Shown here one piece after another: positions 42,374-51,188 of a stretch of 64,000 nucleotides of DNA. Source of the DNA: Cribrihabitans_A pelagius (GTDB lineage Bacteria; Pseudomonadota; Alphaproteobacteria; Rhodobacterales; Rhodobacteraceae); contig NZ_JBMERR010000010.1 in NCBI RefSeq assembly GCF_048820915.1, positions 1 to 64,000 of the forward strand, written 5' to 3'. How positions within the stretch are numbered: position 1 is the stretch's first letter; each line of letters begins with the position of its first letter. Below the pieces are notes generated by a model. The model was not told where the DNA came from. It searched no databases and saw nothing but the letters and a program-made list of their open reading frames with translations. The position numbers were made by a program, and so were the translations under genes.

Positions 42374-43690
42374 CTAATGGGCGATCAGGCTGGGCAGGAA
42401 GGTGCCCACCCCCGGCTGCCAGACGATCAGCGCCAGCACCGCCAGCTTGATGATCAGGAAGGGCGTGACCGCAGCGTAGATCTGCTTCATGCCGACGCCT
42501 GCAGGCGCCACGCCGCGCATCACGAACAGGAGCAGACCGAAGGGTGGTGTCAGCAGGCCGATTTCCATGGTCAGCAGGTAGACCACGCCCAGGATCAGCT
42601 CGTTGATGCCCAGCTGTGCGGCCAGCGGCACAAAGACCGGCACCGTCACCATCAGCATCGAGACCTGATCGACGAAACAGCCCAGGAACAGCAGGATCAC
42701 GATCATGCCGATCAGAACCATGGCGGGCGTCGGGTCGATCGCGTTGATCGCCTTGATCAGCCCGTTGGTGGCGCCGCTGAAGGACAGGATCTGGGCAAAG
42801 GTCTGGCTGGCGGCCATGATGAACAGGATCATCACCGACAGCTTCACCGTCTCCATCAGCGCTTTCGCGACCTTGGGCCAGCTCAGCGACCGGTAGGCAG
42901 CGCCGGCGCCAAGTGCCGCCAGACAGCCAAGCGCGGCCGATTCCGTCGGCGTGGCCAGCCCCAAGAGCAGGCTGCCGATCACCACCGCAAACAGACCGGA
43001 CAAGGGCGCGACATAGATCAGGAAGGGGCGCCAGCGCTCGGCCAGGGTCATCTGGGGCAGGTCATCCGGCGGCGCCGTGCTTGGGTCGATCTTGCTGCGC
43101 ACCACGATATAGAGCACGAACAGCCCCGCCAGCAGCATTGCGGGCATCACCCCGGCGACCAAGAGGCCCGAGATCGAAATGCCCGCCAGGCTGCCCACCA
43201 GCACCGCCAGCGCCGAGGGCGGGATCAGCATCGCAATCGCGCCGGACGCCATGATCGGCCCCATCGCCATGGTCGGGTGGTAGCCGCGTTGCAGCATCCC
43301 CGGCAGCATGGTGGAGCCCAGCATCGCGGTATTGGCAATGGTGGAGCCCGACAGGGCGGCAAAGATGGTGCCGCCAAAGACCGTGACGACCGACAGGCGG
43401 CCGGGCAGGCGGGTCACCACCCGCTCGATCGCCTCGATGGCGCGGTGGGCGATGCCGGTCTGGAACAGGATCTCGCCCATCAGGATGAACAGCGGGATCG
43501 GCGCCATCTGGAAATTGGCCACCGACTGGGTGGCATTGCGCGCCAGCTGCAACAGGCCGCGTTCACCGCCCAGCACCTCATAGGCGCCAATCATGGTGAC
43601 GGTGATGAAGGCAAAGGCCACCGGCAGGCCCGCCAGCAGCAGCGCCGCCAGCCCGCCCAGCATCAGCGACAGGGTGAGGATCCAGTCCAT
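42374..43690 (-). CDS. TRAP transporter large permease (DctM-type)
   Basis: 438 residues with about twelve TM helices (LTLSLMLGGLAALLLAGLPV, then FVVLIGMIVILLFLGCFVDQ near the C-terminus). The length fits DctM. It forms the Na+-driven transport subunit with DctQ and DctP encoded upstream on the same strand. The substrate is probably an organic acid; not determinable here. Confidence 0.93.
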   Translation of the reverse strand: MDWILTLSLMLGGLAALLLAGLPVAFAFITVTMIGAYEVLGGERGLLQLARNATQSVANFQMAPIPLFILMGEILFQTGIAHRAIEAIERVVTRLPGRLSVVTVFGGTIFAALSGSTIANTAMLGSTMLPGMLQRGYHPTMAMGPIMASGAIAMLIPPSALAVLVGSLAGISISGLLVAGVMPAMLLAGLFVLYIVVRSKIDPSTAPPDDLPQMTLAERWRPFLIYVAPLSGLFAVVIGSLLLGLATPTESAALGCLAALGAGAAYRSLSWPKVAKALMETVKLSVMILFIMAASQTFAQILSFSGATNGLIKAINAIDPTPAMVLIGMIVILLFLGCFVDQVSMLMVTVPVFVPLAAQLGINELILGVVYLLTMEIGLLTPPFGLLLFVMRGVAPAGVGMKQIYAAVTPFLIIKLAVLALIVWQPGVGTFLPSLIAH

Positions 43691-43701
43691 GGGAAGTCCT
43701 T

Positions 43702-44202
43702 TCAGAGGCCGGAGAGCGGTACTTCTTCCGGTTCAGGCCGGATGAGCTTGCGCAGGAATTCCACGGCGCAAAGCGCCATCGACAGGGGCAGCACGGTAAG
43801 CGTCCACCACTCGGGAATGGTGAAGGCGGTGCGCACCATCGAACCGCGCGCATAGGACTGCCCCAGCGCCTGCAGCCCGGCCCAGCACAGCACTGCGCAG
43901 GCGGCAGCCCCCAGCAGACAGGCCAGTGCGGTGGCCAGGCGGCGCGCGCCGGGCGGCAGGCCGCGGGTCAACAGGTCAACCTGCACATGGGCGTTGCGCA
44001 TCAGGACCCAGGGCGCGCCGAGAAAGGCCGCCGCCATCAGCCCGTATTCGATGGCATCAAGCGCGCCGTAGATTACCGGCAGGCCGAGGTTCCGCAGAAG
44101 CACGTTGAGCGGGATCACGATAGTGATCGCGGCGAGGATAGCGGCGCTGAACACGGCAAGGCCGGTGAGCAGCGCGCTGAAGCAGCGGGAGAGCGTTGTC
44201 AT
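43702..44202 (-). CDS. TRAP transporter small permease (DctQ-type)
   Basis: 166 residues with four TM helices (LLTGLAVFSAAILAAITIVI; VDLLTRGLPPGARR loop between TM2 and TM3). The sequence ALDAIEYGLMAAAFLGAPWV is characteristic. It lies 11 bp before the large permease. Confidence 0.9.
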   Translation of the reverse strand: MTTLSRCFSALLTGLAVFSAAILAAITIVIPLNVLLRNLGLPVIYGALDAIEYGLMAAAFLGAPWVLMRNAHVQVDLLTRGLPPGARRLATALACLLGAAACAVLCWAGLQALGQSYARGSMVRTAFTIPEWWTLTVLPLSMALCAVEFLRKLIRPEPEEVPLSGL

Positions 44203-44265
44203 GGGAAAAGCCGGGTCAGGCGGAGCGGGGGCGGCGCCGGGCTGTTCCGGCCCGCCCCGTCCGGG

Positions 44266-45234
44266 TCACATCAGCAGGCAGATCTGCAGTTTCTGGGCCA
44301 TTTCCGGGTCGGTCTTCATGACCTCGCCCCAGCCCTCGGATTGCGCCACGGCGCTCCAGTAGGTGGCGTCCTTGCCCTCGAAGGTGATGGTCTCGATGCC
44401 CGCGTCGGCCTGGGCCTTGGCTTCGGCTTCGTTGCGGGCCAGGTTTTCGGCGTTCTGCGCCTCGATCCAGGCGGCGCCTTCCTCCAGCACTGCGCGCTGC
44501 TCATCGCTGAGCGCCGACCAGCTGTCGAGGTTCACCAGGAAGTTCACGTCCACCTGGTAGAAGCCGGGATCGACGCGGTAAGCGGTCTGCTCGTGCCAGC
44601 CGAGATCCAGCACGCCCTGGCTGGGCCAGCCGTAGCCGTCGATGGCGCCGCGCTCCAGCGCGGTATAGACCTCGCCCGGGGCGGTGCGCACCAGGGTGGC
44701 GCCCAGCTTCTCGAACATGGCGCGGTAGACCGGCGTGGTGCGGATGGTGAGCCCGGAGAGGTCCGGCCCCTCCAGCGGCTTGGTGAGGTAGAGGTGGTAG
44801 TTCATGTTGTCGCCGACGCGGGCCAGGTATTTGACGTTCATCTGCTCCTGGTGCATCTGGTCGACGATATCATAGCAGCCGTTGGCGCGCTGGTCCTGGA
44901 TGGTGTTCTGCGCCAGATGCAGCGCCTCGCCCGCGGGCAGCAGGTTCGGGTAATAGGCGGTGGTGTTGTTGGCGATGTCGACAATTCCTGCCTGCACCGC
45001 GTTGCCGAGCTCGAAGGGCGGCACGGCTTCGGGGCCGCCCAGCAGGTCGATCTGCACCTGGCCTGCGCCGTTTTCGTTCACCCAGCCGACAAAGGCCTCG
45101 AAATCGCGGGAAAAAGTGGTGCCGGTGGCAAAGGCGGTCACGGCCTTCAGCGTGACTTCCTCGGCCTGGGCGGCTGCGCCGGTGAGGGCGGCGGTGCCGA
45201 TCATGGCGGCGGTGGCAAGTGAGCGGAACGTCAT
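44266..45234 (-). CDS. TRAP transporter substrate-binding protein (DctP-type)
   Basis: 322 residues with a signal peptide (MTFRSLATAAMIGTAALTGA, cleavage near AQA-EEV). DctP features are FVGWVNENGAGQVQIDLLGG, then GLTIRTTPVYRAMFEKLGAT with the conserved substrate-binding Arg in the IRT segment, and EVYTALERGAIDGYGW. I chose the ATG at 45234 because AGGGAG precedes it; the longer frame begins at 45264. A GC hairpin lies in the 63 bp before DctQ. Confidence 0.92.
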   Translation of the reverse strand: MTFRSLATAAMIGTAALTGAAAQAEEVTLKAVTAFATGTTFSRDFEAFVGWVNENGAGQVQIDLLGGPEAVPPFELGNAVQAGIVDIANNTTAYYPNLLPAGEALHLAQNTIQDQRANGCYDIVDQMHQEQMNVKYLARVGDNMNYHLYLTKPLEGPDLSGLTIRTTPVYRAMFEKLGATLVRTAPGEVYTALERGAIDGYGWPSQGVLDLGWHEQTAYRVDPGFYQVDVNFLVNLDSWSALSDEQRAVLEEGAAWIEAQNAENLARNEAEAKAQADAGIETITFEGKDATYWSAVAQSEGWGEVMKTDPEMAQKLQICLLM

Positions 45235-45433
45235 TTCAGTCTCCCTGGGTAGATGAAAGCGCATGGACCCGGGGTTGCGGCACCCGTTGTTTTCCCGCGC
45301 GGGTGTGGAAAAGCCTAGAGGCGGTTAGGTTTTGCTTCAAGCCTGAAGTTTTATGGTTGAAGTATTTTTATTTGCATTTGCATGTTATAGGCGAGCCGCC
45401 CGAAGTTTGACACGTGCCTGAACGGACGCCGGT
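45235..45433 (-). promoter_or_regulatory. Promoter region of the TRAP operon
   Basis: This 199-bp space is AT-rich near 45350-45390 and contains repeated GCATTTGCA-like sequence (tttgcatttgcatg at about 45371-45384). The core GCATTTGCA also occurs in the ior/dpp-like divergent promoter at 35443-35450. No clear -35/-10 pair was assigned. Confidence 0.35.
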
Positions 45434-47830
45434 TCATGCTGGTGCCGGGCTGGCGGTTTCCAGCACCTCTTCGCTCTTGCGTCCGTCTGCGTGGCTGGCG
45501 GCCCAGACAATAATGGTTTCGGTCAGTTGCTGGCGGCGCACGGGCTTGGACAGGAAATCCACCATCCCGGCGGCGCGGCAGGCGGCCTCGTCGGTACTGA
45601 GCACATTGGCGGTGAGCGCGACAACCGGGCAGGGCGCGCGGCCTTCGCCGCACTCGAAGGCCCGGATCAGCCGGGTCGCCTGCAACCCGTCCATCGACGG
45701 CATCGACATGTCCATGAAGACGAGATCGAACCGCTCTGCCTTGAAAGTGTCGACAGCCGCCTGGCCGTCGGCGCAGAAGGTGACGTGAATGCCGGTCGGC
45801 GCCAGCATCTTTCTCAGCACCAGCTGGTTGGTCCGGTTGTCCTCGGCGACCAGAAGACGCAGGCGGCTGAAATCGGCAGGTCCCGGGGCGGATTCTGCGG
45901 GCTGTTCTGTCTGGCAGGACCCGCAGCGCCCGGCGTCAACCAGTGCGGCGCGCAGGGCGCTGGTGCGGGCCGGTTTCATCAGGACCTGCACCGGGCCTTG
46001 CGCCTTCAGCTCCTGATAGGCGGTCACGGTCTGGCTGCTGGCGCAGAATACGACCGGCAGGGCGGCGCAGCCCGGCAGCGCCCAGATCCGGGCGCAAAGC
46101 GCTGTTGCCGCCTCGGGCGGCAGGCTGATCTCCACCAGCAGAAGGTCCGGCGCCTGCGCGCTGGCCTGCAGATGCTGTTCCAGCGCCTCCAGGCTGGAGA
46201 GCACGGCGGGTTCGGCCCCCCACTCCTCAAGCTGGCGCCGGCGCACCCCGCGCGTGAAGGCCAGATCCGCCGCCACCACCGCGCGCTGGCCCTCCAGCGG
46301 CTTCGCCTCCGCGGCAGGGGCGTCCGCCGCGGCCTCCTCCGCCACCGGCAGCGGCAGGCAAAGCGTGAAGCAGGAGCCCTTGCCGAGCTGCGACCGCGCC
46401 TCGATCCTCCCGCCCATTGCGCGCGCCAGGCGGGACGAGATCGCCAGCCCCAGCCCGGTGCCGTCAAAGCGCCGCGCCGCGGTGCTTTCGACCTGCTCGA
46501 ACGCGCGGAAGATCCGCCCGATCCGGTCTTCAGGAATGCCGACGCCAGTATCTTCGACCCGGACCTGCAGCGGCAGCGGCTGGCTGGCGTCATGGGAGAG
46601 GGTGATGGCAACATGGCCTTCGAGAGTGAATTTCACCGCATTGCCCACGAGGTTCATCAGGATCTGCCGCATCCGGCCGCTGTCGCCGATGAAATGCCCC
46701 GGCCCTGAGCCCGAGATGTCGAGGCAGATCTCCACTCCCTTGGCAGCGGCGGTCGGCGACATCAGCGTGGCCACGTCATATATCACCTCGCGCAGGTGGA
46801 AGCGCTGTTCCAGCATCTGGGTCTTGCCCGCTTCCAGCCGGGAGAAGTCGAGGATGTCGTTCACGATCCGCAACAGCGCCTCCGACGAGGCGACGATGGT
46901 GCTGGTGCAGGCGCGCTGCTCGGCGCTGAGGCCGGAGTCGTGCAGCACTTCGGCCATGCCAAGGACGCCGTTGATCGGGGTGCGGATCTCGTGGCTCATG
47001 GTGGCAAGGAAGCGTGATTTGGTTTCGGTCGCGGCCTCGGCGCGGGCTTTTTCCTCTTGCAGCCGCTCGGCGATGCGCTTCTTCTCGCGCAGGCTGAAGC
47101 TGAGCGTGTCGAGCGCGGCAAAGACCGCGGGCAGGTCATCGCCGGCACGGCGGGAGGAGACGGTTTCCTGGCTGGCCAGCGCCTGCAGGCGGCTGGTCAC
47201 GGTCTGCATCGCGCCCGAGATCGCATGCGCCTTGCGGGCGGCATAGACAACCATGGCGGCAAACAGCAGGAAGATGCCTGCGAGCCCCAGCGCAAACAGC
47301 CGGTAGAGGCTTTGGTTGGCGGTGTCGATGGCGGTGCCCGCATGGCCCGCCGCCAGCGACTTGACCACATGCACCTGGGCCAGAACCGCCTGGCCGCGCA
47401 GGGTCACCGCCTCCAACGTCACCGGTTCCTCCGCGGGCAGGATGCCGATCAGCACCACTGCCATCGTGCACCAGCCCTCATGCGCATCCGACAGCAGCAT
47501 GACCTCACGGCGCAGGGCGGGGGGCAGCGGCAGCTTCAGCAGTGCGGCGAGATCCCGGTTGATCGCCCCCAGATGCTGCCGCAGCCGCGGCGCCACATCC
47601 GATTGCGGCATCAGGAGCGCCGCCGTGGTGACCTTCTGCACGTATGCTTCGGCATCGGAGATCCCGGCCCCGACCCGGTCGGCGCGGCGCGTGACCTCCA
47701 GTGCAGCACTCAGAATTGCATCCTTGCGGTCGGAGGCGTAGAGCGCCATGCCGCAAATCGCCAGCGCCGCCAGCAGCGAGGCGGCCGCGCTGATCAGCAC
47801 CGGCAGGACAATAGCGCGCTTGAGAGTCAT
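45434..47830 (-). CDS. Hybrid sensor histidine kinase / response regulator
   Basis: 798 residues. TM1 lies at 8-31 and TM2 at about 178-198 flanking a helical periplasmic domain, then a coiled coil (ERLQEEKARAEAATETKSRF). HisKA has H280 (MSHEIRTPINGVLG) and the HATPase has GNAVKFT, DTGVGIP and GTGLGLA. Receiver 1 (about 525-640) is degenerate: VEISLP replaces the phospho-Asp. Receiver 2 (about 655-780) is intact (VAEDNRTN, FMDMSMPSMDG, LSKP). No HPt is present. It lies upstream of the TRAP genes on the same strand and may regulate them, but its output partner is not in the window. Confidence 0.9.
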   Translation of the reverse strand: MTLKRAIVLPVLISAAASLLAALAICGMALYASDRKDAILSAALEVTRRADRVGAGISDAEAYVQKVTTAALLMPQSDVAPRLRQHLGAINRDLAALLKLPLPPALRREVMLLSDAHEGWCTMAVVLIGILPAEEPVTLEAVTLRGQAVLAQVHVVKSLAAGHAGTAIDTANQSLYRLFALGLAGIFLLFAAMVVYAARKAHAISGAMQTVTSRLQALASQETVSSRRAGDDLPAVFAALDTLSFSLREKKRIAERLQEEKARAEAATETKSRFLATMSHEIRTPINGVLGMAEVLHDSGLSAEQRACTSTIVASSEALLRIVNDILDFSRLEAGKTQMLEQRFHLREVIYDVATLMSPTAAAKGVEICLDISGSGPGHFIGDSGRMRQILMNLVGNAVKFTLEGHVAITLSHDASQPLPLQVRVEDTGVGIPEDRIGRIFRAFEQVESTAARRFDGTGLGLAISSRLARAMGGRIEARSQLGKGSCFTLCLPLPVAEEAAADAPAAEAKPLEGQRAVVAADLAFTRGVRRRQLEEWGAEPAVLSSLEALEQHLQASAQAPDLLLVEISLPPEAATALCARIWALPGCAALPVVFCASSQTVTAYQELKAQGPVQVLMKPARTSALRAALVDAGRCGSCQTEQPAESAPGPADFSRLRLLVAEDNRTNQLVLRKMLAPTGIHVTFCADGQAAVDTFKAERFDLVFMDMSMPSMDGLQATRLIRAFECGEGRAPCPVVALTANVLSTDEAACRAAGMVDFLSKPVRRQQLTETIIVWAASHADGRKSEEVLETASPAPA

Positions 47831-48319
47831 CGGGCCGACCGCGTCCCGGGCGCCGCGGCCTGAGTGTCAGGGGCAGCGTCCAGGCAAGACGCCGCTGCGT
47901 TCCGGGCCCGGTCTCCTGCCTGGACGCCGGTGCGGCGCGGGGCTTGCCCTGCGGTTGCCAGCCGGGCGGGGGCCGGGCGGAATGGCCGGTACATTGCAAA
48001 TCTCCAAATTTTCGAACTGCCGGAGGCGGATAGAAAAGGACTATTCCCGCCAATCTGTAAATAAATCGAATACGCAAGCCACCCCCCGCTTGGTTCTGTC
48101 TCCGGTTGCAGGCGGCGCGCTGTGCTTTCTATGCCAATGCCCCGGAAGGACGGGGTCGGTCCGTACTCAGCTGCGCAACCGTATGAGCTGTCGGCCGCGG
48201 TTCTGCGGGGTCAGCGGGCAGCGCGCCGCATCGGCGACCGCGGAAGCGGCCGCAACGGGTCGGGAAATTTGGTGTGGGGGGGCGGGGCCGGGCAGCGTGC
48301 CGTGCACGGCCGCAGCCAG
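47831..48319. other. Intergenic region, no gene seen
   Basis: No frame here shows credible protein sequence. It must hold the promoter of the hybrid kinase. An AT-richer stretch lies near 47995-48070 (aaatctccaaattttcg and tgtaaataaatcgaat), a likely promoter position. Confidence 0.5.
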
Positions 48320-48360
48320 GAAAAAGAACGCCTGGCACCGCGGGGAGAGCGGTGCCAGGC
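48320..48360 (-). terminator. Rho-independent terminator of the EF-hand gene
   Basis: A perfect 12-bp stem (48330-48341 with 48349-48360), a 7-base loop and, on the minus strand, a GTTCTTTTTCC tract. It lies about 110 bp downstream of the EF-hand gene. Confidence 0.8.
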
Positions 48361-48472
48361 CCGCCCGCAGCGGCGGGGGAGCTGCAAGGCGCTGCGGCGC
48401 GAGGGCCGCAATCCGGGAGCGGGAAGCGGCAAGGCGGCCCCGGGGTTGGGGGAGCCGCCCTGCCTGCGGCGA

Positions 48473-48721
48473 TCAGCCAGCCTCTGCGAGAAGGCCCGCT
48501 TCTGCCGCCGCATTCACTTCCGCCTGATCGGCTTCGCCATCGGCATCCGCGTCGATGGTGGCGAAGGTTTCGGCGGTCAGCTCGGGGAAGACGGCCTGAA
48601 GTTCTTCCAGCGAATAGGTGCCGTTGCCGTCGGTATCCGCCTGCAGCGTGGCATCCTGAGCGGCCAGCGGCGCGGCGGCGAGGGCGGCAACTGCGGCGGC
48701 GGTCAGTGCGAGGGTTTTCAT
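48473..48721 (-). CDS. Secreted EF-hand calcium-binding protein
   Basis: 82 residues: signal peptide MKTLALTAAAVAALAAAPLA (cleavage near AAQ-DAT), then two canonical 12-residue EF loops, D29-E40 (DTDGNGTYSLEE) and D57-E68 (DADADGEADQAE), with the acidic residues at positions 1, 3, 5 and 12 and Gly at 6. It is predicted to be a periplasmic Ca2+ binder. The ATG at 48721 has GGAGTG upstream; the longer in-frame start at 48790 would bury the signal peptide. The role is unknown. It has its own terminator. Confidence 0.85.
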   Translation of the reverse strand: MKTLALTAAAVAALAAAPLAAQDATLQADTDGNGTYSLEELQAVFPELTAETFATIDADADGEADQAEVNAAAEAGLLAEAG

Positions 48722-49112
48722 TTGGGACACTCCATTCTTTCTGTTGCTTTGACTGCTGCGGGCCGCGGCTCTCCGCGTCCCGTGAGACATAGCTAGATGC
48801 GGGCTTCAGGTGCCGCCAGCGGTCAGGCATTGTTGAAGAATTTCGGGCGCTTAACCGCCAGATCGCCCGACCTGCCACGGCGGTAAGCCGCCCCGCGCAG
48901 GGGCTGATCCTTTCTCCGCCCAGCCGTGGCGCGCGATCGCGCAGGTTTCTGCCGCTCTCCGCCGGTACGGGCTGCCGGCGGGAACCTTTCCCCGCGGGGG
49001 CTCCGCGTGTCCCCAGAATCTGCGCCCTGGCGGCAGAAACCCCCCGCGCTGCGCTCTCCCGTTTCAGAAATCAGGGCGCTTTGGAAGCCAGCGCCAGTCC
49101 GGCCGCCCTGTC
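48722..49112. other. Intergenic region, no gene seen
   Basis: This GC-rich space of about 390 bp between the EF-hand gene and the membrane-protein gene shows long open frames only because of its base composition. It holds the EF-hand promoter on the right of its start. No RNA gene or repeat was recognised. Confidence 0.4.
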
Positions 49113-49784
49113 CTAGGCCGCCAGCCCCAGCGCTGCCCAGAGCGTCAGCAGCCCCGCCGCCAGCAACGAGCCGGCCCAGAGCAGTTCGAGGTCGAACCAG
49201 CCGCGGTTCAGGAACCGCAGGCCCAGCCAGCGGTGCACCGCAAAGGCCATCGCTCCGCCCGAAAGCACCATCGCGGCGGTATGCAGCACCGCCACCGCCG
49301 CCGCCAGCGCGGTGTTGGTCATCAGGACGCCCGCGGCCGCATGGCCGCCCTCCAGCTCCTCGGTGACGCAAAGCCCGAGGTAGACCGGCACCAGCATCAG
49401 CGCCGCGCCATGCGCCAGCGCCACCAGAAAGGACCACAGCGCCTGCCGTGCGGGCGGGATGCGTGCCAGGAAGCGCGGGTGGCGCCGGGTGATCAGCAGG
49501 TAGAGCCCCATGCCGGTGACCAGAAGCGCCGCCGCCACCCGCAGCTCGCGCTCGTACTGAACCACGAGCGTAAGCATGGAGAACGGAAGCAGGATCGCCA
49601 GCATGGCGAGGAAATGCCCGGTGCCAAGCGCCCCGAGCGCAGGCCAGAGCGCTTGGCGGCGCTGCTCGAACAGCGCCGCCGAAACCGCGAGCGGCCAGCC
49701 CATCCCCGGGTTTACCCCGTGGTAAAGCCCCGAGGCGAAGACTGCGAACCACAACAGGCCCGCCGTATCCCAGGCCGCCTGCAC
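49113..49784 (-). CDS. Multi-pass membrane protein coupled to the SBP56 gene
   Basis: 223 residues, about six TM helices. Three helices carry His: ASGLYHGVNPGMGWPLAV, LGTGHFLAMLAILLPF and LVALAHGAALMLVPVYLG. Intramembrane His plus the HGxNPG motif recall metal or thiol transport families (NicO/UreH/CcdA-like), but I do not recognise it firmly. It starts 3 bp after the stop of the SBP56 methanethiol oxidase gene, so it is translated with it and may supply a metal to it or move a product. The function is inferred only from linkage. Confidence 0.75.
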   Translation of the reverse strand: MQAAWDTAGLLWFAVFASGLYHGVNPGMGWPLAVSAALFEQRRQALWPALGALGTGHFLAMLAILLPFSMLTLVVQYERELRVAAALLVTGMGLYLLITRRHPRFLARIPPARQALWSFLVALAHGAALMLVPVYLGLCVTEELEGGHAAAGVLMTNTALAAAVAVLHTAAMVLSGGAMAFAVHRWLGLRFLNRGWFDLELLWAGSLLAAGLLTLWAALGLAA

Positions 49785-49787
49785 GGC

Positions 49788-51188
49788 TTAGACCGAAGGA
49801 TAACAGAAACTGTCGGTCGAACAGTCTCCGCCCTCGAGCCGGATCTGATGCGAGCGGTACCCCTCGGGGAAGTCGACCCAGAAGCGCTCGTCCAGTTCCA
49901 GGCCGCCATCGGCGCCGGCATTGGCCATCACCATCGCCGCCCCGCGCTCGCCCGGATAGAACTGGTCGTCCCAGGTCGAGTAGAGCGAGTTGGTCCAGTA
50001 GACGCGCTTGCCGTCGCGGCTGATCTCCACCATCTGCGGGCCATAGCCGAAGGGCTTGCCGTTCGGATGCGCGGTCTGCTTGACGATGCCGCCAAGCTCC
50101 ACTTTGCCCGCCAGCTTGGGGTTCATCGGGTCGGAGACATCATACTGGTGCATCTCCCCCGTGCCCCAGCAGGCGACGTAAAGGAATCGGTCATCCATGC
50201 TGAGGTCGATGTCGGTCACCAGCGGCGGCACCGCGCTGAAGCCTTTCAGCAGCTCCGGCAGGTCGTCCGGATCGGCCGGCTGCGGGTCGATGGTGATGGT
50301 CTTCTTGGCCTCGAACGTGCCGTCATCCTTGCGCCACCAGGTAAAGATCGCGCCTTGCAGGTTGGTGGTGTCCACCACCACGCCGCAGAACCCGTATTGC
50401 TTGGCCGGGTCATGCGCCGGGCGGATCTCCAGCGCCATCTGGTGGTTTTCGCCCAGATCGATGGTCTGGATGTTCTTGCGCTCGCGCAGGTTCCAGAAAT
50501 GGATCGAGTGGCCGTATTTGTTGCTGAGCAGATCTTCGGGCACGATGCCGTTCTCGAACTGCGGCGGCAGACCCCATTCGGAGCTCACCATGTAGTCGCG
50601 CGGCAGGTTCCACCAGAAGTCATACTGCTTGTCCTGCACACCGCGGTCCATCTCGTAGCGGCCGAGGATGTCGAAGGTCTCGCAATCCATGATGAAGATG
50701 CCCGGCGGGCCGTCGGTGCCATCCGCGCCGCCACCGCCCAGGGTGGAGACATAGATGCCCTCCGGACCGCAGTGGATGGTATGCGGGCGCGAGTAGCCGG
50801 TTTTGGCAAAGACCTCCTCGGGCTCGATGATCTTGTGGATCTTGGCCTCCAGCGGCTCCTTCACGTCGATCACGTAGATGCGGCTGGAGCGGATGCCGGG
50901 AATGATCAGGTAGCGCCGCTCCAGGAAGGCGTGGCCGGTCAGCGGCGACAGCGCCGAGGAGCAGGCGTTCCAGCCGAAGTGGTGAAACTCGTCCCCCTTG
51001 TTCGGCATGAACAGGCTGTGCAGGATCTTACCGTAGTTCTCCGAATTCGGGTCGGCGCCGATCACCGCCAGGCCGTCGGGCTGCGAGCCGTCGGGGCTGA
51101 GCAGCAGGGTGAAGGCCAGGGTCTCGGCCGGGGCTTCCATTGCCAGCTTGGGCGTGGCGTGGAAGGTCGGATCTGGTCGCAAATTCAT
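49788..51188 (-). CDS. mtoX: Selenium-binding protein 56 / methanethiol oxidase
   Basis: 466 residues of the SBP56 family (human SELENBP1 about 472). Conserved blocks are KGDEFHHFGWNACSSALSPL with the Cys equivalent to the reported selenium-binding Cys, SSRIYVIDVKEPLEAKIHKI, LVTDIDLSMDDRFLYVACWG, KRVYWTNSLYSTWDDQFYPG and the C-terminal GGDCSTDSF. Bacterial homologues oxidise methanethiol to formaldehyde, H2S and H2O2 and need copper. Unlike the periplasmic Hyphomicrobium enzyme, no signal peptide is visible at the N-terminus (MNLRPDPTFHATPKLAMEAP), so this one is probably cytoplasmic. The SCO1/MauG neighbours often seen are absent. Confidence 0.88.
   Translation of the reverse strand: MNLRPDPTFHATPKLAMEAPAETLAFTLLLSPDGSQPDGLAVIGADPNSENYGKILHSLFMPNKGDEFHHFGWNACSSALSPLTGHAFLERRYLIIPGIRSSRIYVIDVKEPLEAKIHKIIEPEEVFAKTGYSRPHTIHCGPEGIYVSTLGGGGADGTDGPPGIFIMDCETFDILGRYEMDRGVQDKQYDFWWNLPRDYMVSSEWGLPPQFENGIVPEDLLSNKYGHSIHFWNLRERKNIQTIDLGENHQMALEIRPAHDPAKQYGFCGVVVDTTNLQGAIFTWWRKDDGTFEAKKTITIDPQPADPDDLPELLKGFSAVPPLVTDIDLSMDDRFLYVACWGTGEMHQYDVSDPMNPKLAGKVELGGIVKQTAHPNGKPFGYGPQMVEISRDGKRVYWTNSLYSTWDDQFYPGERGAAMVMANAGADGGLELDERFWVDFPEGYRSHQIRLEGGDCSTDSFCYPSV

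Noticed and set aside
41453..43855. 800-codon plus-strand frame spanning a transporter ATPase and the TRAP permease
   Set aside because: It crosses a strong terminator and two well-supported genes; its sequence is His/Gln/Asp-rich noise.
48823..49752. 309-codon minus-strand frame overlapping the membrane-protein gene in another frame
   Set aside because: Arg/Gly/Ala-rich translation without hydrophobic pattern; the 49113-49784 frame has clear TM helices and coupling to mtoX.
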